Assembly (NCBI RefSeq): GCF_023159225.1
Contig: NC_063168.1
Coordinates: 55,841,398 to 55,905,397 of the forward strand
Direction of reading: 5' to 3'
Origin: Perognathus longimembris pacificus
Taxonomy: Eukaryota; Chordata; Mammalia; Rodentia; Heteromyidae
DNA: 64,000 nucleotides
Each line of letters opens with the position of its first letter. Within the stretch, counting starts at the first letter, position 1. A model generated the notes under the pieces. That model worked only from the letters and a program-made list of their open reading frames with translations, was not told where the DNA came from and made no database searches. Positions 1-11,150 of the stretch are shown here, one piece after another. Made by a program: the position numbers and the translations under genes.

Positions 1-64
1 TGACAAATATCATAAAATATTTGAGGACAAAAATAACAATCCTCCAGTCCTAAATCAATATATT

Positions 65-66
<2 letters not shown>

Positions 67-112
<46 letters not shown>
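67..112. repeat. (GT)n microsatellite
   Basis: Uninterrupted GT dinucleotide run of about 23 units, flanked by AT-rich unique DNA. Able to form Z-DNA and expected to be length-polymorphic. Confidence 0.97.
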
Positions 113-115
<3 letters not shown>

Positions 116-1612
116 AACTTACCAACTAAAAGGCAAAAATTTCAACCAGGTGAAATGCAAGAGCCAACTACTTGCTTCGAAGAGAGAAAAATAATTCGAA
201 TGCATAGAAAAGTTAGAAAAGAAATTCACAGAAAAATATATGCCATATAAATATGTTATAAAGCTAAATTGGCAATTATATTATTATACAAACTAGACTT
301 TCAAACAAGAGATATTGCCAGGAATGAATATAAATCATAATCATAAAATAAGAAGAAATAAAAATGCCAAACACGAATTTATCTAAAAAATAGAATTTCA
401 AAATAAAGTAAAAACTGACAAGTATATTTTAAATAAAATAACTAAATAAATGAATAAGTAAAATCATGATAATGATCAGATTCTTGCTAATTCAAACATG
501 ACTTATGATAACTCAAGGTTTTGTATGTTGTTCATAGAACTCTATTCACAGTACATGTGTTTAAAACAAGTATACAATGATGAAAAATAATCTAGTCAGG
601 CTATGACATTTATTCAGGAATACAACCTTATTTTTTTTTTTTACTAACCCAGTCTCAATGATGATATGGTACTGTTAAAGGTTTTGGGTTTTTTGTTTGT
701 TTGTTTGTTTGTTTTTAATATGTAGGGCTTATTTGGTCCTTTAAAAAAAAACTTTTTATTTTGACTCTGCTGGGAATCAAAACTCACCAGCAGCAACTGA
801 TTTTCACAAGAAGAATTCAGACTAAATTGACTAGCTACAGGACTAAAGAATAGAGTTACTAGGTTCCCACCCTGGGTTATACAATTCCAAGCATGAAGCT
901 GATGAGTTTGTACAATTGTTGGATATGTGAAACTTTACCTGGGCAGCTGAGTCGAGAGGAGAGATGGGCCAGAGCCTATCCAAGATCTTGCCCAGAAACT
1001 TTCAGGGTTGCCCCCGAAGCAGAACCAAGACCAACAAAAAGACACACATCTAAGTGGGCAGACTCACCTACTAGCAGTGCACCTAAGGCAAGTGATCTCC
1101 ATAATGCCTCAGTTGTCCCTGGCAATCCTGTGCCTAAGTCCTTCCACCATCACCAGAACAGCTACTTACTGTGTAAACATGATGTGTAAAGGGGAACCAT
1201 CCTGGCTCTGTTTCAGGGAAAGCCCCCAGAAATACTGTGCTTCCATTTGCAAGGAAGTGACTATACACCTTCACCTTAATACTACATGAAATGAATTTCA
1301 GCATCCATATCCAAAGCCATAACCTAGAAAAAAAGAAAGTTTCTACAACAACCTACTTTGATTTCCCAATTTCCCAGATTCTTACATTAGGAAAACAGAG
1401 GCTATAGAAGAGATGCTGAGGAGAATTTTGTCACCTCTATAAAACACAAAGCCAGCTTTTCTGAATAGACAGAGAAGAACCAAGCTCATTACAGGGTGAA
1501 ATAGAAACTACCTAAGTTAATTGTGAAACTAATGAATTATCTTGTCACCTTCCCATCACTCCTTTGGGTTGTAAATGAGGAAGTTAGATTCAGTCATCTC
1601 TGAAGACTCCAT
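113..1612. other. AT-rich non-coding stretch, no gene seen
   Basis: Strongly AT-rich to about 640, with a short (TTTG)n run at 690-715. The segment 890-1290 has two overlapping open frames of 98 and 93 codons, but they lack recognisable domains and I take them as chance. No repeat family recognised. Confidence 0.6.
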
Positions 1613-1636
1613 AAAAAAAAAAAAAAAAAAAAAAAA
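1613..1636 (+). repeat. Poly(A) run
   Basis: 24-nt A run with no convincing element or flanking duplication on its 5' side. It may be the tail of a decayed retrocopy or simple low-complexity DNA. Confidence 0.7.
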
Positions 1637-1686
1637 CTCAAAGATTCTGTGGTATCCAGAGAGTGGCTCCAAGTAATTGGACTTTT

Positions 1687-3292
1687 TATTATTGTTGTTG
1701 TAAAGGTGATGTACAGAGGGGTTTCAACTATATAAATCAGGTAATGAGTACATTTCTTTTCGAACAGTGTCACCTCTTCCCTCATTCCTCCCCATTTCCC
1801 TCCCAATCCCCTCCCCCCCATAAGTTGTATAGTTCATTTTCCACATAGCATCTAATGAGTATCACTGCTGAATTAGTTTATGCTTTGTCCCATCATTTCT
1901 GTGCTCCCGTTACTCTTCTCCAAACAGATAAACTTACATACAATACAAAAGTTACAGAAATAAAAAACAGCAATGAAGGAGAAAAGAAATAAGAAGAAAA
2001 ATAGCATAAAACCTCTTGTTTCCATTTCTTGACATTTATTTTGATAAATATCATTTTATATGATCATATGCCCATAGCTATTGAGCCTTTGGGATCCTCT
2101 CCTAAGAATATCCTCCTTTGTAAATGTCTAGAGTCCTGTATAAATGTGTAAATGTCTGGAGTCCTGTATAATTTATCATGTCCAAGTGTATTTTTTGTGT
2201 CTTTTACCATCCAGCATATTTACTGGTAGATTTATAGGCACATTCTAGTTACAACAAATGTGGGAAACCATGCATCCTATGTTTCTTTGGGTCTGGCTTA
2301 CTCCACTTAATATAATTTTTTTCAAGTCTTTCCATTTCATTCTTTCGGATGGAAGCATAGAATTCCATTGTGTATATATACCACAGTTTCTTGATCTATT
2401 CATCTGTTGAGGGTCATCTGCATTGATTTCATATGTTGGCTATGGTAAACAAAATGGTGCAATGGATATGGTTGACCACAGGATGGAAGAAAGCCTCTTC
2501 AATAAATGGTGCTGGCAGAATTGGCTATGCACATGCAGAAAACTGAAGCCAGATCCTTATATATCACCCTGCACCAGAAACAATTCTAAATAGATCAAAG
2601 AGCTCAATGTAAGGCCAGAAACCATGAAAACATTACAGGTAGAGATAGGGAAAATACCAAGACTCCTAGCCACAGGTGAAAACTTTCTAAGTAAAGATCC
2701 AGAATCACAACAAATAAAAGACTGGATAAATAAGATTGCTTCAAACTGAAGAGTTTTTGCATGGCAAAGGACATAGCTTGCATGATAGATAGAAAGCCCA
2801 CAGAATGGGAGAAGATTTTTACTATCTATGTATCAGACAAGTACCTCATATCTAAGATATACTTAGTGCAACAAAAAAAAATTAAACCCCTCAAAAGTAA
2901 ACCCTTAAAGAAATAAAAACCCAAATAGTAAATGGGCTAGTAACTTGAAGAGTGACTTCTCAGAGGAAAAAGTAACAATAACCAATAGACACATGAAGAA
3001 ATGCTCAACATCTCTGGCCATAAAAGAAATGCAAATCAAAACAACATTGAGATTTCACCTCACCCCAGACAGAATGGTCATTATCAAGAAAACTAATAAT
3101 AACAGGTGCTGGTGGGGATGTGGCCAAAAAGGAACACAACTACACTGTTGGTTGGAATATAAACTTGTTCAACCACTCTGAGAAGCAGTATGGAGGGTCC
3201 TCAAAGGACTAAATATAGAGCTTCCCTATGACCCAGCAATCTTACTCCTGGGCATTTATCCAATAGAACACAAACAAGGCCACAATAAAGCT
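1687..3292 (-). mobile_element. L1 fragment with inverted 5' part (twin priming)
   Basis: Positions 1687-2459 are the antisense of an L1 3' end: the pyrimidine-rich 3' UTR complement, then the ORF2 end around 'gtgtatatataccacag'. From about 2460 to 3292 the strand flips, and the ORF2 segment just upstream reads on the plus strand (frames resembling IKEMQIKTTLRFHLTP and the Cys/His region). The flanks share AA(T/A)TGGACTTTT at 1675-1686 and 3293-3304, a target-site duplication spanning both halves, so this is one insertion with a 5' inversion. Frames are heavily broken. About 15 nt of L1 sequence is missing at the inversion junction compared with an uninverted copy near 33.87 kb. Confidence 0.85.
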
Positions 3293-3447
3293 AAATGGAC
3301 TTTTAATGTAACACCTACCAACATTTGCTGAAAATATGGTGTACGTTTTGTAGGTGCCAATACAAAATCAGTACACCTAAAACACAAAGTTTTGAACAAA
3401 GGTAAAAGAATTAATAATTAAATTTAAGAATTAAAAAGCCATAGCTT

Positions 3448-3660
3448 GGGCTGGGAATGTGGCCTAGTGGTAGAGTGCTTGCCTAGCATGCATGAAGCCC
3501 TGGGTTCAATTCCTCAACACCACATATACAGAAAAAGATGGAAGTGGCACTGTGGCTCAAGTGGGAGCGTGCTAGCCTTGAGTAAAAAATAAAGAAAGAA
3601 AGAAGCCAGGGACAGTGCTCAGGCCCTGAGTTCAAGCCCCAGGACTAGCAAAAAAAAAAA
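3448..3660 (+). mobile_element. IDL-Geo SINE (older copy)
   Basis: ID-like left half (GGGCTGGGAATGTGGCCTAG, then a B-box-like GGGTTCAATTCC) joined to the Geo right half and an A tail. The flanks share AAAAAGCCATA (about 3434-3444 and 3661-3671), a target-site duplication. A short A-rich insertion after 'TTGAGTAAAAAATAAAG' interrupts the right half. Confidence 0.9.
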
Positions 3661-3844
3661 AAAAAAGCCATAACATAAACCTTATTATTTGTAGTGTATA
3701 TGCATGAGATCTGAATAATAAAGCACTTGAATCCACAAAGTATTTCACGAATCCATTGTATGTGCATGTCTGCACACACACATGCCCATGTACATGTATA
3801 TGTGGTACTAAGATGTTAAACTGAAAACCTTGGATTTGCAAGGG

Positions 3845-4215
3845 TGGCTCACTATCTCTGAGCTATGCCTCCAGTTCTGTTTATCACTGGTAATTTAAGA
3901 CAGGGTCTGGCTTCCCACCTTGGTACATCTGCTGTATGCTTACTGTGCTAGCTGGCATCACAGGCACTTACCACCATGTTTAGCTTCTGTCTACAGGGAC
4001 AGACTCTCACAGATTTTTCTACTGGAGTTGTCCTACCATGATCCTCTCGATCTTAGCACCCCCAGGGATCTTGGCATAAGGAGCACATCCCAGCTCTGAG
4101 TTGAGAAGTTGTCTCTAAACTTTTCTCCCTTATCTTGGCCTTGAGTCACAACCTTCCTGTTCTCAGCCTTTCAGGTAGCTAGGATTATAGGCATAAGCAA
4201 CAGATGCCAGCACAA
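3845..4215 (-). mobile_element. Degraded antisense SINE composite
   Basis: Antisense remnants of the tRNA-like half (near 'gagctatgcctcc') and of a 7SL/B1-like half ('caggtagctaggattatagg'), separated by diverged sequence. Probably two overlapping old SINE insertions; boundaries are approximate. Confidence 0.55.
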
Positions 4216-5786
4216 ATCCAAAGCTGTGATCATTTATTTATCAACTAATTTCCCAATGTCAAGTAGAGGTTATACATGAGGGACTCTGAAGGAATATTTG
4301 CTGTTATCATTCAGGAAATGATGTCATAGGATAAACTTTAAGAACTTTAAGAACAGTTCTTAAAGATTTCATCATTTTGAAATCTATGGCCACAGGCACA
4401 TGGGCAGCACCAACAGGATGGGAAGACAAAAGATTTACAATGCCTGGATGTAACAGAATGGCTCCAATTCCCATTCATTGTTTGAGAATATGGTTCTCCA
4501 TTTCAAAATGTCCTAATAGTTATGAATGGTTTGTTTTCAATACAAGTACCTAATGTGTTTTTCTATCAGATTGGTTCATTATGGAATAATGTACATCAAT
4601 TTCATGCATAATTTGCACATTTATCGCTGAAATTTCAAGCAGAAACATTATCATTAAATGTTGATTTATGAAGCAAAAAAAATCATTTTTAATTCCAACT
4701 CAGACTCATGTTTATTGAGCCAGCATGAGCTGAGATTCTGCAGAGCTGTTACCAGATCCTCACAGAGACTTCTGATCCATGTAACTCTCCACCCCTGCAG
4801 CTTCTACTTACAGCAGAACTTTTGGACACACCGCGGTCTTTTCCTTGCAAAAGCAGAAGTTACTCTTGATCACAGGCTTGTTAAAACTATGCCCTGTGGG
4901 CCGTGTCCAGCCCATTGACTGCTCTGCTCCATCTCTTGAGATAAGTGCAGCTATTACACTTTTAATACTTGTCAAGAAGAAAGGGAGAAGGAACAAAAAG
5001 AAACACATTTTCAATACAGGCAAAAATGATGTACTTTCTTATTTCAGTGTCTAATAAGTTTGGACAACAGGCAAACTCATTGGTTTACATATTACCTATG
5101 ATTGCTCTCTTACTCTAATATCAAACACCATAACAGATATCAGAGCAACTACAACCTCTGCTTATCTTCTAGTCTTTCAGACAGAAAAAAATTGCCCATC
5201 CCTGTCCTAGAAATATAGAAAGCTGCTTTGTCTGCCCCATAGACGGAGAAATATATTCCACCCAGCAAAGATGAATCTTTCTATTTGTCACACCTGAGGG
5301 TAAAGTAAAAAAAAACAAAAACAAAACTTAAAGTCTGTGCTTGGCTTCTCATAATAGAAATTCTGACAAAAAATACCTTCTTTTTTTCTAAAACTTCTGC
5401 CACCATTGTTCAAGTTCAGTCACTTACTTAAAATTATTATCTTTTCTTCTCCCTGTGCTGTTCCTTGAAAGGAGCTCACCCCACTGATTACTAAAGGAAT
5501 TGTGTTTGTGCTCCATCCCAAAGCCAACCAGATTTCCTACAGCACTCAACCCTGAGTGGAAACCCATTTTCTATTTGTCTGGCCTGTAAATAAACCAAAT
5601 AAGGTTGGGGTACAAATACAATTTGCTCACTACTGCATGTTTTAGTACACCAAATGTCTTAACACCTGGAGCATGCTAGGTAAATCCTGAATTGTTTAAT
5701 TTGTGAAAAAATAAGAATGTAAGAGAAGAAAAAGGTAAAAAGAGATTTTCTGGAACACATGTTTTCTTTTCTAAAAAAAAAAAAAA
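4216..5786. other. Unique non-coding DNA, no gene seen
   Basis: Open frames of 86, 71 and 69 codons near 4.66-5.05 kb overlap on opposite strands and show no domain. Traces of an ancient repeat may lie at 4.9-5.2 kb, too diverged to name. Confidence 0.5.
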
Positions 5787-5800
5787 AAAAGAATAGTTCT

Positions 5801-6037
5801 AGCTGGGCGCAAGTGGCTCACCCCTGTAATCCTAGCTACTCAGGAGGCTGAGATGTGAGGATCACAGTTCAAAGCCAGCCCAGCAGGAAGGTCTGTGAGA
5901 GTCTTATCTCCAATTGACCACCAGAAAACCAGAAATGGTGCTGTGGCTCAAGTGGTAGAATCCTAGTCTTAAAATGAAGAGCTCAAGGACAGCACCCAGG
6001 CCCAGAGTTCAAGCCCCACAATTAACAAACAAAAAAG
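5801..6037 (+). mobile_element. 7SL-Geo composite SINE
   Basis: The left half is 7SL-derived and Alu/B1-like (GTAATCCTAGCTACTCAGG, GAGGCTGAGATGTGAGGATC). The right half is the Geo monomer (GGTGCTGTGGCTCAAGTGG ... GAGTTCAAGCCCC). The flanking duplication AAAAGAATAGTTCT is at 5787-5800 and 6038-6051, so both halves inserted as one unit. Confidence 0.92.
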
Positions 6038-6104
6038 AAAAGAATAGTTCTACCTCCTATGAAAAATAAAGCTACACTATGGAATTTTGACTATGCTGGA
6101 TTCC

Positions 6105-6560
6105 ATATTTTACTCTTGTGGTTGCTGTAACAAATTACCACAGGAGAAATAGCCTAATACACCATAAACTCACCCCACCACTTCAGAGACTAGCAGTCTA
6201 AAATCAAGACATTGATAGAGTCACATTTTTTTCTAGAGATTTTGGGTAGAGAGTCCATCCCTTGCTTCTTCTAGATCCTGATGGCTGCTACTGGCTTCTG
6301 GCATCCTTCTCTTGTGGCTATATCACTCCAGCTCAGTCTTCTGTATTCCCGAGCCTGTGGGGGGGTGGGGGGTGGGGGTGGGTGTGGGGGTGGGTGTGTA
6401 TTCTCCAGTTACTATAGGGGACTCTTACCATTGAGTGACAATCCTTCTAGATAATCTTGGATGCTTTCAAGACCATTCGTTACCTCTACAAAGTGCCTCT
6501 TTGCAAATCAGACCACATTCACAGGTTCCAGGAATAAGAACATGAACATACCTTGTATAG
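6105..6560 (+). mobile_element. Ancient mammalian interspersed repeat (copy 1)
   Basis: Begins 'tgtggttgctgtaacaaattaccac' (in part) and contains 'cacattcacaggttcca' near its end. The same order of blocks occurs at 30548-30985. It matches a widespread mammalian repeat I remember (TGTATTAGTTTCCTAT ... TTCACAGGTTCC), probably LTR-type; the family name is uncertain. Confidence 0.6.
6358..6400 (+). repeat. G-rich tract, G-quadruplex candidate
   Basis: At least six runs of three or more G separated by single or short T-containing loops on the plus strand. This meets the usual G3+ N1-7 pattern. It lies inside the ancient repeat, so it is probably a later local expansion. Confidence 0.85.
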
Positions 6561-6939
6561 GTCATTGTTCAACATGCTGTATTGGGTATCAGAATACAAG
6601 GACAAGTGGATCTCTGATGCCACTCCTCAGATACAAAAACACTAGTAATAAAGGGATGTGCCAAGCACTTAGGGCTTGGTTTTGCAGTGTTTGAGTGCAT
6701 TCCCTTACTTATTTTACTATCCATGGAGGCAGATATACCAAGCCACCTACAGGTCCCTTTGTCCTCACATCTGCTAATAGATGGGAATGGTCTACCTGGA
6801 ATGCAAAAATAGAGGTCGTTTCACAGTCACCAGAAATCCTTCATTTGCCTTTAGGGTTCTCTAAAATTAATTTCTTGTTTCTGTTAGTACATCATTGCTC
6901 TGTGCTTCTTAAGGTTCATAGAATATTGAATTCATCAGC

Positions 6940-7635
6940 TTGTAGGTAGTTTTGGTAAGCAGCAAACTCAAAAGAAAATTCTAAAACTATTTTACCTTCA
7001 TCTCACTCTAGCCATCTTGAAATGAAGAGCCAGAGTGAAGGACCAGAGTAACTCCATATTGTACTAAGACCCCATTCTGTACCTGACTGACCTTACTGTA
7101 AGCCCTACCCCCCACCCTTCGCTTTCCAGTAAAGACCATAAATCGCCCTGGGGCAGATAGTCCATAAGAGTGACCAGCAGAGAAGAAAAACAAGTTTTAG
7201 AGTTACCAGAACTCCCCCACCCAGGTGTGGTTTCCAGTATCTAAAACCCTGCAGCTGTGCACTATCCCCCTTGCTACACCCTTATGGCTTAACCAATCAA
7301 TTTTAAATGCATTGGTCCCTTGATCTGACCAATGACCCTTTCCAGATTCCTTCCCGCCACCAAATGCAACAAACATGCTTTAGAATTATTTTATAATTTT
7401 CCTGCGGTGTGTGTTGATTTGTTAAAAGATACTATGATGTATGCTAAGTCCCTGCCTTCCCCAAAGAATGTATAAAACAGCTGGAAGCCCGAGGCTCAGG
7501 GACTCTTCGCGTCACTAGCGTGCTGAGTGCACGGAGGACCCAGCTAGCTCGAAATAATCGCCCTTTTTGCTGCTTGCATTGGTCTTGGTCTCTAGAGGTC
7601 TTTCGGGGGTTCCGAACTTGAGCATTTCAGAAAAA
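6940..7635 (+). mobile_element. Solo LTR, class I (gamma-like) endogenous retrovirus type
   Basis: LTR-like organisation in order: CCAAT motifs in AACCAATCAATT (about 7280) and GACCAATGACC (about 7317), a TATA box TATAAAA at 7471-7477, a GC-rich R-like start with CpGs, a decayed polyadenylation signal AATAAT near 7554, and a U5-like end with TTTCGGGGGTTCCGAAC. No internal retroviral genes are adjacent, so it appears to be a solo LTR. Ends are approximate; no clear target duplication was found. Confidence 0.6.
7471..7477 (+). promoter_or_regulatory. TATA box of the solo LTR
   Basis: TATAAAA about 25-35 nt upstream of the GC-rich start-like segment, with two CCAAT motifs 150-190 nt further upstream. 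Spacing is typical of a retroviral U3 promoter; present activity is unknown. Confidence 0.5.
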
Positions 7636-7639
7636 GTAT

Positions 7640-8214
7640 GAATTTTTAAATTGGGGTTCAAATGATTGGAGTATGTCTGGGATAGACAAGGAATAATAAA
7701 GGAATCTGTGGTCACTCGAACTACATGTCAGTGACACTCTAATGAACATAAACTGCCTATTTTCCCAATGCCCCCTCAAGTCTCCAGGCTTCACATTCAA
7801 ATTACAGTTGTTCCTTGTGAAAATCGCCCTCCTAGTGGCCTGAAAAAATTAACTTACTTCCAAAAGGAAACAACTGCTCTCTTTTGTAGCTAGATCGAAA
7901 CTGTTATCCATCATGCCAAGTCAAAGGGAAAATACAGTGAGGGAAATGGAAGGGTCAGAAGTCAACCACCTGGAAATTTATGTCAGTCCTAATGCTCAGG
8001 GCTCCTTTGCTACAAACAAAGATCACACTTTCATACCACTGTACAATAAAGGAAAACCTTTCACTTGTGAGTTGCGGGAAAGGTGGAATGAAAAGGCAGC
8101 ACCTGTGTTTCAAACTTATTCTTCACTTTGGTGAAGAGTTTTTGGTTGCTTTTACCTCTATTGGAGGGGAGGCTGACTCAGTGAAAAAGGAAATTGACAG
8201 GAAGTAGGCAACCT
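7640..8214. other. Unique non-coding DNA
   Basis: No repeat family recognised. Two overlapping frames of 73 and 75 codons at 7913-8207 show no domain and no splice context. Confidence 0.45.
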
Positions 8215-8350
8215 CTGCTCACCTGAGGATCACATAGTAATTACCTTATTTCAGGCTCACAACTACCCTGAAAAGTAGGAAAATTATCTTTATTTTTCAA
8301 TTAAGAAACTGAGGCTAGGAAACCCTAAAAGACTAACCAAAGTCTATAGT
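8215..8350 (+). mobile_element. MIR SINE fragment
   Basis: Matches the MIR core and tail order: 'tttcaggctcacaactaccctg', then 'ttaagaaactgaggctaggaa', then the remnant of 'taagtaacttgcccaagg'. Diverged, as expected for an ancient mammalian SINE. Confidence 0.75.
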
Positions 8351-9646
8351 GAATTTGCAATGATACAGTGTAAGCCAAAGAAATTCCAAACACTGAGCTG
8401 TCTTGAAGTAACTTTTTCTTTCCTGCTCCTGCCAGCATCTATAAACATATGCTTGTAAAATAATGACAGGCTAAATCTTGCAATCAAGTTATTATAGCAC
8501 TCCAGTAAGTCTGCAAGTGGCATGTTGTGTTCACTAAGGACGATCAGGATATGACATTGTCTCCTTCCATTACACCCAGCCAGCAGACTGTCAAGCCCCT
8601 ACTGCTGAGATCTGTTCAGTAAGGTTGACTGCTTGATTGCTATGAATAATTGGATACCATTAATAATGGTCAGCTTCAGGATACAGGAAGTTGGCCAAGC
8701 GTGGTAATTGTATTTTGAATTCCAGCAGATTACTTCCCAGGGAGCAGAATGTCTATGCTATGGAATACAGTTTTCTGAAGTACAATAGCGATAATTGCCT
8801 CCCTAGAGGTGAAAGGGACAGGGTAAGGGCTCTCTTAATAACAGGCGTGACCACCTCTAGTAAGAAGCATAGAGGACAATATTATGTGAGAGTTGGGAAG
8901 CCTGGTCATTAGGAAAAGTCTTCTGTAGTGAATTTCCCTATTCCTTCATTCAGATTAACACTGGAGCTCTGTGTATTGGGAGATTACTACCCAAATTTTG
9001 AAATACCAGTGAAGTCACATCAATTAATACAATTTCCATCCATCCAAAAATGTCAAGCGTAAATCTTTTGGCTATTAAATATCCACAATATATTAATGAG
9101 TGTATAATAATTATAGAAAACAATACTTTTCTTTTTGAAGGAGGCCTATTCAAAAGTAAAGGCTTTTAAGAAACCTTTCAGATCTATTGAGAAATATGAA
9201 AAACTAAAAACAGACTGTAAAGAAGGTACATTTTGTAATCCTATTGAAAGGAAGAAATAAAAGTGGTTTTAACAGATAACAAACTGGCATTTGAGAAGTA
9301 GAAAAGAAAAATAAAACAACATGGAACTCTTGGTTTCAACTCCATTAGATATCACTTAATATGAAAACTATGATTTAACTTGGGAAACAATGAGAGCAGA
9401 ACAAAATTAAAGTTAAAACTCCCCAAAGGGGAGGTGCAAGTGAACCAAAGGTGGATTAAAAAAAAAACAAACTGGAACAGTGATACAGATTGCTTTGATT
9501 CCAATCAGCTTCTCCAACATTTGTAGGGAGCTCCAAGGAATGGAGCATTTTGCCTATGGAGCACAGAGGTATTCCTGGATCGCATGAACTCTGCCATGTA
9601 AAATGAGAAGAAACAAATGGTACAGTCATACCTCTATAGAAGAATG
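8351..9646. other. Unique non-coding DNA
   Basis: No gene, SINE or L1 recognised. Base composition is ordinary to AT-rich. Confidence 0.45.
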
Positions 9647-10275
9647 GTGTTTTGTACGGGATACCCAGGTGAGTCTTGAACCCATGACAATAGTCACCAG
9701 CTCCCAGTCATTTAGACTATGAGTCTTTATTTAGCTGTGCACAGTCTGCTCACCACTGCCTGGATGGTGACAAACAGCACTGGGGCCAAATAGGGCTGGG
9801 CTTTTAAAGGTAAAAATCACATGTACCACATGCAGGTGGTCATGGGATAAGAATCATACGTACCACATGCAGGTGATAGTGCATGTGATAGCAAACAGAC
9901 ATATAGAAGCAGAATTGTCAGTTAGTGATCACAAATAGTGATTCCAGTAAAACTCTGGCAAAAAAAAAAGCAATGAACCATTTAAGCTGTCAAAATACTC
10001 TTTATTTAATTCTTAGTTCTGGGTGTAACTGGTATTTACTGAGTACCCATTTAACTTCTTTAAAACATGCGAATGGGGTAACAATTATGCTTGATCTCTC
10101 GCCTTCGTTTCTTTTGCAAGGGTCAAGCAGCTGTAAGTCAAGCTGCTTTGGGGCTCCTGTTATTCAGTCTAGGTTTGCCCCTCCCTAGGCCCACTACCTT
10201 GTCTAAGCCTGCTCTTTCTAGTGACCCCAAAAAAGGGATTCCCCTACACCTTTCACTTGGTTTCCACAATGCCAA
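9647..10275 (-). mobile_element. Possible diverged LTR-like element
   Basis: The plus strand carries 'gagtctttatttagctgtg', whose complement holds AATAAA, and two near-copies of 'gtaccacatgcaggtg' about 50 nt apart. Layout is loosely like the minus-strand LTRs further on, but sequence similarity is not evident. Ends and identity are uncertain. Confidence 0.3.
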
Positions 10276-10351
10276 CTATGATCCTCTCCTAAGAAAATAT
10301 TTTTGTAACCTTGTGTTATATTAAGCCATATGGCATCAACAGTTTACATAT

Positions 10352-10352
10352 A

Positions 10353-10397
<45 letters not shown>
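10352..10397. repeat. (CA)n microsatellite
   Basis: CA run with a few interruptions at its left end, about 20 units. Confidence 0.95.
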
Positions 10398-10399
<2 letters not shown>

Positions 10400-10585
10400 C
10401 TGAGAAAATGCTCAGACACCCATTGGCTTTCTCTCTTGTCCAACTGAGAAACGCACTCCCATGCACTCAATGGAATACAGTCTGAGACTAAGTAAGGAGG
10501 AGTAGCAGAGTTGTGTTCGGTGTATGTGTGGAGTATGTGATGTGTTTGACTGCATATGTATGTAATGTATGTCTGTGGATGTATG

Positions 10586-11146
10586 TGTTATATATTTGTA
10601 AATTATCCAAAAAGCCACATATTGAAGTATTGAGTCTTGGAGCTTTTATTAGAACATTAGCAGTCTGCAAGCAGCCAGTTGTTATAAAGGCCTGCAGCCC
10701 ACAAATACACTTAACACTATCAGGAAACAGGACAGAGAGGAAAGACAGAACAAAAACCATACCAACAAACCAATCCAGCTCTAATGGAACGCTGACTTGG
10801 GACACCAGGGTGACCAGAGACAAGCCAGGAGACAGGACATAGAACACAAACAAAGAGACACATAGCAAGGCATAATGGTACCTGAGCTGGACTGAACCTA
10901 AATAGGGTCAGGTCAGGGGGCAGGGTCAAAGGAAACTCCCAGACCCAGGCACTTGACTGACAAGTTCAGTAACCTATAAGCCATGTGCCCACCCCTGTCT
11001 CTTGGGATTCAGGAACACCCATTACCAGGGGTTGGGACTTCCCTTCCTCTAGGAATCCAGGCACGCCCATCAAGACAAGATGACAGATAGTACAACTCAC
11101 CATGTGGCCAATGATGGCACTGGCCAGATCTGACCTCCATATTACA
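10586..11146 (-). mobile_element. Solo LTR, copy A
   Basis: 561-bp element that reads TG...CA at its ends and is flanked by the 4-bp duplication TATG (10582-10585, 11147-11150). On the minus strand it carries AATAAA (complement of 'ttttattaga', about 10640) near its 3' end and a TATTTAG TATA-like motif (about 10900). Copy B at 12533 is its relative over the full length. No gag/pol/env sequence is adjacent. It sits inside a TG/ATGT-rich tract that continues on both sides. Confidence 0.75.
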
Positions 11147-11150
11147 TATG

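Noticed and set aside
893..1289. Two overlapping frames of 98 and 93 codons as a small gene
   Set aside because: No domain, no splice context, both in the same short stretch in different frames; length is within chance for GC-richer DNA.
10488..10868. 126-codon minus-strand frame and a 109-codon plus-strand frame in the same place
   Set aside because: They overlap each other on opposite strands and lie mostly in a solo LTR and TG-rich DNA; no domain.
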